64,000 bases of DNA from Sphingorhabdus rigui (GCF_014196595.1 NZ_JACIEA010000003.1:62001-126000), one strand, 5' to 3'; counted from the first letter of the stretch, positions 24,712-33,369 are shown. The notes: generated by a model not told the origin, from the letters alone. Made by a program: numbers and translations.

Positions 24712-26856
24712 ATGAGCCTTACCATGACCTATCGCGTCGCGTGCTTCCTCGCTTGTCTCTCGGCGTCTTTTGTAGCAGCGCCAGCGATGGCAAAAGCGTG
24801 CGATCCGCTTGCCGCCGGATCATCGCAGATTGTTTTTTCCGGCTGGTCAGGGCCTAAACTCCCCGTCTTCGTGCACAAGCCACAAACGGCGGGAGCCGAT
24901 AGCCGAATCGTTTTCGTCATGCACGACGTTCAACGTGACGGCGAGCGTTATCGCGACGAATGGCGCGATCTGGCCGAACAGCATAATCTTATCGTCGTCG
25001 TGCCGACGTTTGGCAGAGAGGATTTTCCCACCACCGGCTCTTACAATCTTGGCAACATAATCGATAAGAAAGGCCGAAAAACGCCCAAGGCGGAATGGTC
25101 ATTCTCCGCTATCGAGCCTTTGTTCGACGACATCGTTTGCCGCGTGTCTGGTAACCAGCGGGGCTATGCGCTCTATGGTCATTCTGCCGGTGGGCAGTTC
25201 GTTCATCGCTATGTCGCCTTTGCCGATGCACCCCGAATGGACAGTGCCGTTGCTGCGAATTCGGGATGGTACACGATGCCGGACGATCGAGCTTTCCCTT
25301 ATGGCTGGGGCGGCGATGTGGCAGGACTGGTTTCGCCTGCGAAGGCATTTCAGCGGCCGTTGACCATCCTGCTTGGGACCGAAGATATTGACCGCAAGGA
25401 TCCCAATCTGCGCGTCAACGGGCAAGCTGACAAACAGGGCCAGACGCGTTTCGACAGGGGGCACAGTTTTCTGGCCGCTGCACACAAGCGGGCAGGCGTC
25501 GCCATGCCGATCAGCTGGAAGATCGCTTACGCACCGGGGGTCGGCCACGACAATGGTCAAATGGCACCGTTTGCTATTCCCCACCTTTTAGGCGCAGCTG
25601 CCAGGGCGCCATCGCCGCAAGTCGCCGTTAAGGCCCAAGCGGATATTGAAAAATTGCGATCGCGCAAGGCCGTCACAGCCGCAATGGCGACGATAATTGA
25701 GCTTGAAAGCGATTGGGCCATCCAGCGGCTCGTTGAACTAACAGAAATACCTGCCCCCCCGTTCGAAGAGGAAAAGCGCGGGCTGGCTTTTGCCCGCATG
25801 TTGCGTGAAATCGGTGGCCTCGATGTTCGAATTGACGAGATTGGGAATGTGATCGCGCGGCGTAAAGGCACTGGCACAGGTTCGGCTGTCATGCTGGCCG
25901 CCCATCTCGATACCGTTTTTGCCAAAGACGTAGATGTGACGGTAAAACGCGACGGTGACCGTTTCACCGCTCCGGGCATTGGCGACAATTCACGCGGCCT
26001 GGTATCGCTTTTGTTGGTTGCACGCGCGCTGGAAAGGCATGCCATTTACACCGAACGGGACATCCTGTTTGTTGGGACGGTGGGTGAGGAAGGTACGGGC
26101 GACCTGCGCGGCATGCGACATATCTTTTCTAAGCCAGATCACGCGATTGGCAGCGTCATCGCAATCGACGGAGGCGAAATGGGCCGACTGATCGACACGG
26201 CTGTAGGTTCAAACCGCTACCGGGTGAAATTTACCGGTCCAGGCGGCCACAGCTATGGCGCCTTTGGAACCGTCAATCCGCATCACGCCACGGCGCGAGC
26301 GATTACCCGTTTTCTCGACCGCGCCGAACCCGTTACAGCCTCCGGTTCAAAGGCAACCTACTCGGTTGCCTTGTTGGAAGGTGGCCTTGGCATCAACGTC
26401 ATACCAACGGACAGTGCATTCGAAATCGACCTGCGATCGTCGGACGCTAACCGTCTGGCTGCTCTGGATGCGATACTGCGATCGGCAATTGGTGCAACGC
26501 TTGCCAGCGAGAATGCTGGTAAGAAACAAGGCGGGCTGTTGGCAGTCGAGATCAAGGACCTTGGAAAGCGCCCGGCAGGCACGAATGCCGCCAACGCCCC
26601 GTTGGTCTCCAATGCTGAAGCGGCCCTTTCTTCTTTGGGCGTCGAACCAAGCCGGAACGCCTCATCCACCGATGCAAATCTGCCCATGTCGCTCGGCATT
26701 CCCAGCATAACCATAAGCCGCGGGGGCATCAGTGAGCGATCGCATTCTAATGATGAATACTGGATTGCAAAGGACCCACATTTTGGGCCCCAAGCAGCAT
26801 TACTCATTAGCCTCCTTGAGGCTGCGGTCAGCAACGATATTGGCGATGCAAGATAG
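24712..26856 (+). CDS. Fusion: PahZ1-like alpha/beta hydrolase + PahZ2-like M20 peptidase
   Basis: This is a 714-residue exported protein. After a signal peptide (residues 1-27, AMA/KA), residues 30-295 form an alpha/beta hydrolase of the PHB-depolymerase-like/PahZ1 kind: S158 in YGHSAGGQ, likely D225 in GTEDID, H279 in GVGHDN, plus GWYT...DRAFPYGWG. After a charged linker, residues 335-705 are an M20 metallopeptidase: H398 and D400 (AAHLDTVF), D425 (GIGDNSRG), E459/E460 (VGEEGTGDLRG), D486, H513 (GPGGHSYG), H678. In Sphingomonas KT-1 separate PahZ1 (endo, beta-amide) and PahZ2 (exo) degrade poly(aspartic acid). GGAG before 24712 decides the start. Confidence 0.85.
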   Translation: MSLTMTYRVACFLACLSASFVAAPAMAKACDPLAAGSSQIVFSGWSGPKLPVFVHKPQTAGADSRIVFVMHDVQRDGERYRDEWRDLAEQHNLIVVVPTFGREDFPTTGSYNLGNIIDKKGRKTPKAEWSFSAIEPLFDDIVCRVSGNQRGYALYGHSAGGQFVHRYVAFADAPRMDSAVAANSGWYTMPDDRAFPYGWGGDVAGLVSPAKAFQRPLTILLGTEDIDRKDPNLRVNGQADKQGQTRFDRGHSFLAAAHKRAGVAMPISWKIAYAPGVGHDNGQMAPFAIPHLLGAAARAPSPQVAVKAQADIEKLRSRKAVTAAMATIIELESDWAIQRLVELTEIPAPPFEEEKRGLAFARMLREIGGLDVRIDEIGNVIARRKGTGTGSAVMLAAHLDTVFAKDVDVTVKRDGDRFTAPGIGDNSRGLVSLLLVARALERHAIYTERDILFVGTVGEEGTGDLRGMRHIFSKPDHAIGSVIAIDGGEMGRLIDTAVGSNRYRVKFTGPGGHSYGAFGTVNPHHATARAITRFLDRAEPVTASGSKATYSVALLEGGLGINVIPTDSAFEIDLRSSDANRLAALDAILRSAIGATLASENAGKKQGGLLAVEIKDLGKRPAGTNAANAPLVSNAEAALSSLGVEPSRNASSTDANLPMSLGIPSITISRGGISERSHSNDEYWIAKDPHFGPQAALLISLLEAAVSNDIGDAR

Positions 26857-27292
26857 ATAAGAAACGCCTAAAAAGAACCTCCAAGGCGTCCAAGACCAGG
26901 CCAGCCCCGATTATGGCGACCCGGTGCCGACACCCTGTCCGTGGTGAGCGGGGCCGGTAGATAGAGCGCGAAGACATTTGTCTTTTATGGGGCACTTCTT
27001 TTCCAGGCTGAAGCACTGTCGCACGTTGGCCACCCGATAAGACAAATTCGCTGAGAGCGTCCTCGGCATGGCCCAGCTGGCGTGAATGCGCCTGTGGCTC
27101 TGCGCTTATGAGTCCACGGTATATCTAAGTAAATCCCGCTAAGTATTATTACGAATTTAAAACAAAACACAAATGTTATTAATTACTTCAAATTTATAAA
27201 AAAATCACATTAAATTAAAAAATATAATTATTTATTTTTAAAATATTCAATAATCTTAAAAAAATAAATTATAATAATTTGAGGATATTTTT
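26857..27292. promoter_or_regulatory. Intergenic with extremely AT-rich promoter region
   Basis: Bases 26857-27120 have normal GC and no gene. From about 27120 to 27280 the DNA is almost pure A/T, with runs such as AAAAAATCACATTAAATTAAA, then TTGAGGATATTTTT gives a ribosome site for the gene at 27293. No other 150-base stretch of this window is so AT-rich. It probably carries a promoter open to silencing by a xenogeneic silencer; no clear -35/-10 pair can be singled out. Confidence 0.45.
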
Positions 27293-28657
27293 ATGGACGG
27301 AAATAATGATAGTTTCACATCAATTTCTTCTTTAAGAAATAATCTGTCTAAAGAAAATAATATTTCTCCTGAACAAAAAAAATTTAAAATAAATAAAGAA
27401 GAATGCTCGTACGCGAAATCGCATATTCAAATTGGAGATATCACGGAAATCTCGCAGGGATCAGGTGGGGGCCGCCTCAAAACCAGCAATATATCGCGGC
27501 AACTGATTGTGGAAAAGATCGACCAACAGATTTTTCGCGATGCGAAGCAATCCTTTGTAACCCGACGTGTCGAACAAGATTCCATGTCTACCCTTATTAA
27601 GGGCCCTATTCGGCCTCGCACTGGTGACCTTGCGCTGGCGCAGGTAGAGCGCATCCACTTCCATCGGCGATTGGAGCTCACGAACGGCCGAAAGGCAACG
27701 TTAGAGCCTGGCGACAAGATTATCGTTGCATATGGAGATCGTTACGCCACCGACCAATTCGAGGCTGAAATTCCTTTGGATCTTGGCACCACGAACCTTG
27801 TTGCCACTGGTGGCATCGCTTCGCGCATGCTGTCGCGTAACGGGGGGATCCGACCAGCGAGCATCATTTGCCCCCTTGGTCTGATCGGAGATGGCGACGG
27901 CGTGCCGTTAAACCTGTCGCGTTTCGCAGCTTCTCCTCCGCCGCTGCCTGACCGACGCCCGATAGTCATGGCAGTGCTTGGTACTTCGATGAACTCCGGG
28001 AAAACCACAATCAACTATTCCATGGTTAACGGACTGCGAAGGGCAGGCCACCGCCCCGGCGTGGCGAAAATCACGGGAACAGGTTCTGGTGGGGATTATT
28101 GGTTGATGGTCGACGCAGGCGCGCATGCCGTCGTCGACTTCACCGATGCAGGCTATGCTGCAACATACAAGCTTTCCATCCCACAAATAGAATACATCCT
28201 CCAGAGCTTGATCGCTCAGCTTATAGGAAAAGGCGTTAATATAATATTGATAGAGATAGCCGACGGGATCTTTCAGGAACAAAATGTCGAGCTGATCCGC
28301 TCTCCGCTTTTCGGCCAACTGGTAGATAAGGTCATCTTTGCCGCTGGCGAAGCGATGGGCGCGCTAATGGGTATACATACCCTGCAAGAAGCGGCCGCTC
28401 CCCTTATCGGAATTTCAGGCAAGATGACCGCCTCCGAGTTGGCAATCAGGGAATGCCGAGCGGCCAGCACAACCCCAGTATATACCCGTGCCGAACTTTC
28501 TGACCCGTCCAGCGTGTGCAAGATTATCGGGATACCTCTGGAAGGTGATCTTCCGCTGGTGGATGTCGCCCCGTTAACCTCGTGTTGCCCGACCATTTCA
28601 TCGGACACTCCCGCCCGGTCGGTCGCAAGTTCCATTGTTAAGGGCAAAGCGACATGA
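27293..28657 (+). CDS. P-loop NTPase of unknown function (MobB/CobQ/DUF1611-like)
   Basis: This is a 454-residue soluble protein. Residues 1-45 are Asn/Lys/Ser-rich, encoded by AT-rich codons, and look unstructured. Residues about 100-215 form a beta-rich domain (RPRTGDLALAQVERI, GDKIIVAYGDRYATDQFEAEI). From 222 a P-loop domain follows: Walker A GTSMNSGKTT at 230-239, then AKITGTGSGGDYW, VDFTDAGYAATYKL, IILIEIADGIFQ (Walker B-like) and VIFAAGEAMGA. The layout resembles MobB/BioD/CobQ-type enzymes that activate a carboxylate or carry a nucleotide. GAGG before the ATG supports the start. ATGA overlap links it to the ABC transporter. Confidence 0.65.
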   Translation: MDGNNDSFTSISSLRNNLSKENNISPEQKKFKINKEECSYAKSHIQIGDITEISQGSGGGRLKTSNISRQLIVEKIDQQIFRDAKQSFVTRRVEQDSMSTLIKGPIRPRTGDLALAQVERIHFHRRLELTNGRKATLEPGDKIIVAYGDRYATDQFEAEIPLDLGTTNLVATGGIASRMLSRNGGIRPASIICPLGLIGDGDGVPLNLSRFAASPPPLPDRRPIVMAVLGTSMNSGKTTINYSMVNGLRRAGHRPGVAKITGTGSGGDYWLMVDAGAHAVVDFTDAGYAATYKLSIPQIEYILQSLIAQLIGKGVNIILIEIADGIFQEQNVELIRSPLFGQLVDKVIFAAGEAMGALMGIHTLQEAAAPLIGISGKMTASELAIRECRAASTTPVYTRAELSDPSSVCKIIGIPLEGDLPLVDVAPLTSCCPTISSDTPARSVASSIVKGKAT

Positions 28658-30366
28658 GCGAGCTACAGACCTTAAGAATGAGGGATTGTCTGACACGCTC
28701 AGAAATTATTACCGTGCTTGGAACTGCGCTGGCAAGCGCGGCGTCAGTGATCTTGCTATTCCTATCAATGAAGACCGTATTAAAGACATTAGAATACGGC
28801 ACCACTAGCTTGACCCGATCCGAAAACCTAACGGCATTGGCAATTCTGTTAGCGGCGGCGACAGCCCATTCCGTGCTAAAGGGTCTCGAATTCGCGGTTC
28901 CAGAAGCGATAGGATTCCAGGCCGTCAGCAGGCTTCGTATGTCACTGCACAAGCACATGTCAGGCATGTCCGCGCGCCAAATTCAACACCGATCTCGTGG
29001 AAGCTTGATACTCCGCTTAACTGGCGATCTCACCATGCTTCGAACCTGGCTCAGCCGAGGACTTGGTAGAGGCATAATCGCCGGCATTTCGATGATGGCC
29101 TGCATCTTAATCGTGGGAACAATTAGCCCGAAGCTCGCTGGCGTCATCACCATCTGTGTTTTTTCCGGCATTATTGTTTCGTTCGCAATTGGTCGGCGTC
29201 TTCAGAAGGTCACGGCACGCGTGCGGCGCAAGCGCTCATTGCTAACGAGCAACATCGACGAACAGGTCCATGGATTGGCAACAATCCAGACTTCCGGGCG
29301 GTTCAACGGAGAACTCTCCCGATTGGCGCGGCAAAGCGAAAGTTTAACTGCGTCGCTTGTCCGAGAAGCGCGGCTTCGCGGTTGGCTAAGGAGCACGGCA
29401 TCTGCCTCCGGCTGGTTAGCCATGTGCGGTATTATTGGACTAGGTGGGTTCGACATTGCGAATGGCGCACTCGACCTTAGTTCGGTGATGGTCGCCATTG
29501 TTGCGACGCGTCTTTTACAAGGTTATGTCAGCACACTCGGTTTGGTGTACGATTATTGGTGCCGCGCCGAAGTATCGAGACGGAAGCTGGAAGATTTCCT
29601 GAACAGTTCGTCGCAGTTGCTCGCTGATCCCGCTCTGGAACCTCTTCGTCACAACCGGGCGCCCATTCGGTTTGAGTCTTTAAGCGTGGACGGGGCCCTT
29701 CAAGACATCACCGCTCTTGTTCCGGCTGGATGGCATGTGGCAATCGTTGGGCCGAGTGGTTCTGGAAAAACGACCCTTCTCCACGCAATCGCCAGAATGG
29801 TGAAACCTCAGAAAGGCTCTGTGTTCATCGGTGATCAGGATTTGGCAAGCTGTCAGATTGCTAGCGTGTTTCGCAAGATAGGTCTGGTCAGCCCGGATCT
29901 GCCGCTTCTAAGAGGTACTATCAGACGCAATCTGTGCTACCGAAAGCCAGCGGCCGGCGATGTCGAAATGTCAGCCCTGCTTACCCGCTGTGGCCTTAAG
30001 CCGCTTGTGGATTCCTTTTCCGACGGACTTGATCACTGGATCACAGAAGAGGGTAGGAACATTTCCGTCGGTGAACGCCAGCGGCTGGCTCTGGCGCGGG
30101 CCATGATGGGCAGTCCACCAATCTTGCTCCTCGATGACCCTATCGCTCCGCTTGACAGAAAAAACCGCCAGATTTTTCGCAGGATCATTGCACAGTACGC
30201 CGGGACCATTCTCCACGTCACCGAGGATCCAGATGATATCGTCATTGCAGACCTTGTCTGGACGATGGAGAACGGCCGCCTCGTATCTACAGAAACTTCG
30301 CAAAGTTATCTTAACCGGATGCGTCAACAGCCTGACGCTATCCATCAGTTCTCTCTGGTTGGCTGA
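28654..30366 (+). CDS. ABC exporter half-transporter with degenerate ATPase motifs
   Basis: This 570-residue protein has an N-terminal six-helix ABC-type-1 membrane domain (about 1-310) fused to a nucleotide-binding domain (about 330-560). Walker A is intact (GPSGSGKTT, near 366) and the signature reads ISVGERQRL. Three other sites deviate: the Q-loop reads VSPD (412-415) instead of VPQD, Walker B has Asp-Asp (D494-D495) where the catalytic Glu should be, and the switch His is Glu (VTEDP, E524). It probably dimerises and exports the product of neighbouring genes, but ATP hydrolysis may be slow or may need a partner. ATGA-coupled upstream; next gene starts two bases after its stop. Confidence 0.88.
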   Translation: MSELQTLRMRDCLTRSEIITVLGTALASAASVILLFLSMKTVLKTLEYGTTSLTRSENLTALAILLAAATAHSVLKGLEFAVPEAIGFQAVSRLRMSLHKHMSGMSARQIQHRSRGSLILRLTGDLTMLRTWLSRGLGRGIIAGISMMACILIVGTISPKLAGVITICVFSGIIVSFAIGRRLQKVTARVRRKRSLLTSNIDEQVHGLATIQTSGRFNGELSRLARQSESLTASLVREARLRGWLRSTASASGWLAMCGIIGLGGFDIANGALDLSSVMVAIVATRLLQGYVSTLGLVYDYWCRAEVSRRKLEDFLNSSSQLLADPALEPLRHNRAPIRFESLSVDGALQDITALVPAGWHVAIVGPSGSGKTTLLHAIARMVKPQKGSVFIGDQDLASCQIASVFRKIGLVSPDLPLLRGTIRRNLCYRKPAAGDVEMSALLTRCGLKPLVDSFSDGLDHWITEEGRNISVGERQRLALARAMMGSPPILLLDDPIAPLDRKNRQIFRRIIAQYAGTILHVTEDPDDIVIADLVWTMENGRLVSTETSQSYLNRMRQQPDAIHQFSLVG

Positions 30367-30367
30367 A

Positions 30368-31186
30368 ATGGCTGATTTCCAAGCATCAACACGCCTTAAA
30401 GGCGACCATGTACTGGGCTATCACCTGTTTGCCCCTTCCAAGCTGAAGCACCCTCGACTTCTGGTCCTTGTTCACGGAAGGCAGACGACACCTGAAGCGA
30501 TCATCCGACTGTTTGCGCCTATTGCAAGGACGTGCGGCATTGCACTTTTAGCGCCAGATTTTTCAGATTTTCGGTTCAAAGGGTACCAGCAACTGCGCGG
30601 TAGCAGTGGCAAGAACGCTGCGGCAACCGCGCTAGATACATTAGCGCGCTTACAATCAAACTACCTTGGCCTCGACGAACAACGGTTTGATCTTTTTGGC
30701 TTTTCAGCAGGCGCGCAGTTCGCACATCGTTTTGCCCTCGCTTTGCCCAACCGCACGGCACGGCTCATAGTCGCAGCGGCCGGATGGTATACTGATCTCT
30801 CTTGTGATCGCTCTTTTCCGCACGGCCTTGGTCGGTATCGCGCTCATCTGAAACAGTTTCTGCAAATACCCACGCTACTTTTAGTGGGAGAGCGGGATTG
30901 CTGCAAAACAGACCAGTCCCTGAGGCGATCACCGGATCTTGATGCCCGTCAGGGCGAAGATCGTGTTTCGCGTGCGCGCAATTGGTTAGAACAGATCGAA
31001 CAGCAAAGTGCGGCATATGGGCTGCCCTGCAAAGCAAGGCTCGCGATCCTGCCCAACACCGGACACAGCTTGCACGAAGCGATAGCATTAGGTGGCCTAG
31101 AAATAGCGGCCTTAAAACACCTCCTGGCGGACAGGGATGCCGGTGCGGGCGAATGGACACAGCGCCAACGACATTCATTGAACTGA
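30368..31186 (+). CDS. Cytoplasmic PahZ1-like alpha/beta hydrolase
   Basis: This 272-residue hydrolase has no signal peptide. The nucleophile elbow is FGFSAGAQFAHR (S113), the likely acid is D177 in VGERDCC, and the base H233 is in NTGHSL. The segment AGWYTDLSCDRSFPHGLG matches SGWYTMPDDRAFPYGWG in the exported fusion at 24712, and the order of motifs is the same, so the two are paralogous. A cytoplasmic counterpart next to an exporter could edit, cyclise or transfer rather than degrade. It starts two bases after the ABC stop and continues the operon. Confidence 0.78.
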   Translation: MADFQASTRLKGDHVLGYHLFAPSKLKHPRLLVLVHGRQTTPEAIIRLFAPIARTCGIALLAPDFSDFRFKGYQQLRGSSGKNAAATALDTLARLQSNYLGLDEQRFDLFGFSAGAQFAHRFALALPNRTARLIVAAAGWYTDLSCDRSFPHGLGRYRAHLKQFLQIPTLLLVGERDCCKTDQSLRRSPDLDARQGEDRVSRARNWLEQIEQQSAAYGLPCKARLAILPNTGHSLHEAIALGGLEIAALKHLLADRDAGAGEWTQRQRHSLN

Positions 31187-31199
31187 TGAGAGTTATGTG

Positions 31200-32108
31200 A
31201 TGACAAATCCATCCCTTCGAAACGCCGTCGGACGTGTTGTTGTATTTACGTCCCTTTTTGCGCCGATGACTGCCCACGCTGAAGCACTAGAGAGTGACGC
31301 CCAGCTTACGCTGTCAGCCAGTGGGGTTATCGCATCCGGCAAATGGATCGACGGCACTGAGGACCCCGACAAATCGGGGGGCGTTTTTGGCGTGAAGGCT
31401 TCATGGGACCTGAAAGGCGACGCGACCTATTTAGGAATCGATCTTTCCAGCAGCTATTACGCCTATTCAGATGAAGACCGCGACGATCGCTGGAGCAACA
31501 GGATTGCAGGCATTTACGAACGCCAAGTGGCTCCGACGCTCAAGATTGGAGCGCGTGCAGACTTCGCATCTAGGATGGCAGCGCTGGAGAGCAGCTCAGC
31601 TGACCAGGCACAGATTCAGGGCATGCTGACTTGGGGAAAACGCAAGGACAGAGTGAGATTGAGCGCTGGATGGCGCTGGCGCGGCTATCGTGACGGCAGC
31701 GATGGGTCGGGCGATGGCGCAATTGCGGCCATTTCCTGGCGTCGTCGCTTGGACAAGCGTCAATTTCTGGAGATCTCGGGAAGCTACGACACTATAGATT
31801 CTACGATCGATCGGCGCGACTATCGTCGATACACCATCAATGCCGAATACCGCCTGCGCCCAATTGACAAGTTGGAGCTCGGCATAGGCCTTGCCTTGAA
31901 GAATTGGCGCTATCGCAATCGACGCTTAGGCGATGGTTACCAGCACGACCACAGCTGGACGCCAAAGGTAAATGTCTCGTACGAAGTGGCCAAGGGTTGG
32001 TTCGCTGATCTCGAAGGAGAGATGATTTCGCGAAATTCCAGCGATTCCACATATGATAACGAAATAAAGCGCGGTAAAATCGGAATACGCAAGAAATTAT
32101 ATTTTTGA
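31200..32108 (+). CDS. Outer-membrane beta-barrel protein, unknown
   Basis: This 302-residue protein has a signal peptide (through AHA, about residue 26), alternating amphipathic strands rich in Tyr, Trp and Arg (YLGIDLSSSYYAYSDEDRD, VRLSAGWRWRGYRDGS) and a C-terminal aromatic residue (KKLYF) typical for BAM substrates. About 12-14 strands can be counted roughly. ATG 31200 is chosen over a GTG at 31197. It probably forms the outer-membrane exit or a surface anchor for the cluster; no named family is recognised. Confidence 0.7.
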   Translation: MTNPSLRNAVGRVVVFTSLFAPMTAHAEALESDAQLTLSASGVIASGKWIDGTEDPDKSGGVFGVKASWDLKGDATYLGIDLSSSYYAYSDEDRDDRWSNRIAGIYERQVAPTLKIGARADFASRMAALESSSADQAQIQGMLTWGKRKDRVRLSAGWRWRGYRDGSDGSGDGAIAAISWRRRLDKRQFLEISGSYDTIDSTIDRRDYRRYTINAEYRLRPIDKLELGIGLALKNWRYRNRRLGDGYQHDHSWTPKVNVSYEVAKGWFADLEGEMISRNSSDSTYDNEIKRGKIGIRKKLYF

Positions 32109-32148
32109 TAAATTTTTAAATTCTCAAAACATATTAAAGTAAATTAAC

Positions 32149-33369
32149 ATGTCAGAAGAATTAAATGTATTCGATCAACCCTTAATCGGCCCAAAATGGA
32201 AATACAAACGTCATTTTTTGCGACGAATGTTTATATTTTTGATCGCTTTTTCTGTGATCATTACTTGCGTGACCGGACAGAAGCCTCTCAAAGGCATCGC
32301 GCCAATAGTGGTGATAGGTGGCGACACGCATTTCGGGGAAAACTATGCTTCTCGAAAGTCGTTTGGAGGGCCGTGGGGAAACGGACAAAATGTTGACTAC
32401 AGTCGCGGCTTTTTTTGGCTGAAGCCCTTGCTGGATCGGGCGATGTGGAAGGTCGTCAACCTTGAAACGCCTTTAAGCAGTGCTCTTAATGAAACACGTC
32501 TGGATAAGGAGTATGTTCATTGGGCGCATGCAGAAAATGCGGGCAGGGCATTGGCCGCAGGGGGGATAAATGCCGTCGGCCTCGCTAACAACCACGTCCT
32601 TGATCAGGGGCCACAGGGCTTAAAAAAAACGTTTTCGACGCTAAACCGCTACGGTATCGGCGCGTTTGGCGCCGGCATGGACCTGTCTCAGGCTCGGGCG
32701 CCGCTGGTGCGGAAAATTAGCCTTGCCGAGAGGCGGGCTAGAACTGTCGCAATATTCGGCATGTTTGAAGTCCGTAGAAATTATCGAGAAAAACTAGATT
32801 TCTACGCAGATACTAACAAACTGGGCGTGGCACCCATTGATGTCGCAGCCTTTGCCAAGCAAGTCTCGGTCTTACGCAAAACAGATCCGAACGCATTCGT
32901 AATAGCTTATCCTCATTGGGGGAAAAACTATATGTGGGCCACCGATACACAGGTGGAGATTGGCCATGCATTAATCGATGCCGGTGCCGATATCGTAATC
33001 GGCCATCACGCCCATACATTGCAGGAAATTGAACGATACAAATCTAAGTGGATTCTTTATGGGATAGGTAATTTCATATTCAACGCGCCGGGCCGTTACG
33101 CCAAGTATCCCAGTAGCCTCCCATTCAGCCTGGTGGTGGAATTGGTTTTCGGCGGCGATCCAACTGCCATCCCTCGCGTAAAGCTTCATCCATTTCTATC
33201 AGATAATCTGCAAACACGTTACCAGCCACGCCCAGCCTCTGCCGACGAAGCGCGCATTATTATGGGGGCAATCAGAGCAAGGCCGCACGCAAAAGGCTTT
33301 GCCGCGGAATTAGTTGACGATAGCTCGGGTACGAAGGCTATATTACTGACGTCCGATGAGGCGAAGTGA
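32149..33369 (+). CDS. CapA/PgsA-type poly-gamma-glutamate-associated protein
   Basis: This 406-residue protein has an N-terminal membrane anchor (FIFLIAFSVIITCVTG, about 28-43) and an extracytoplasmic CapA domain of calcineurin-like fold. The domain's motifs are visible in order: IGGDTHFGEN, NLETPL, VGLANNHVLDQG, AYPHWGKNY, IGHHAHTLQ and GIGNFIF. CapA/PgsA is needed for poly-gamma-glutamate synthesis, export or anchoring in Bacillus, though CapA-like proteins also occur elsewhere. No CapB/PgsB ligase or CapC/PgsC is nearby. The first 150 bases and the gap before them are AT-rich, unlike the rest of the gene. Confidence 0.85.
   Translation: MSEELNVFDQPLIGPKWKYKRHFLRRMFIFLIAFSVIITCVTGQKPLKGIAPIVVIGGDTHFGENYASRKSFGGPWGNGQNVDYSRGFFWLKPLLDRAMWKVVNLETPLSSALNETRLDKEYVHWAHAENAGRALAAGGINAVGLANNHVLDQGPQGLKKTFSTLNRYGIGAFGAGMDLSQARAPLVRKISLAERRARTVAIFGMFEVRRNYREKLDFYADTNKLGVAPIDVAAFAKQVSVLRKTDPNAFVIAYPHWGKNYMWATDTQVEIGHALIDAGADIVIGHHAHTLQEIERYKSKWILYGIGNFIFNAPGRYAKYPSSLPFSLVVELVFGGDPTAIPRVKLHPFLSDNLQTRYQPRPASADEARIIMGAIRARPHAKGFAAELVDDSSGTKAILLTSDEAK

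Noticed and set aside
18074-26856. Lasso-peptide isopeptidase locus
   Set aside because: A TonB receptor with hydrolases suggested it, but there is no precursor, no lasso cyclase or protease, and no S9-type isopeptidase in this operon.
27293-28657. DgcN-type D-amino acid acetyltransferase (DUF1611)
   Set aside because: The P-loop context (GTSMNSGKTT, TGTGSGGDYW) does not fit the DgcN motifs I recall, and no epimerase partner is adjacent.
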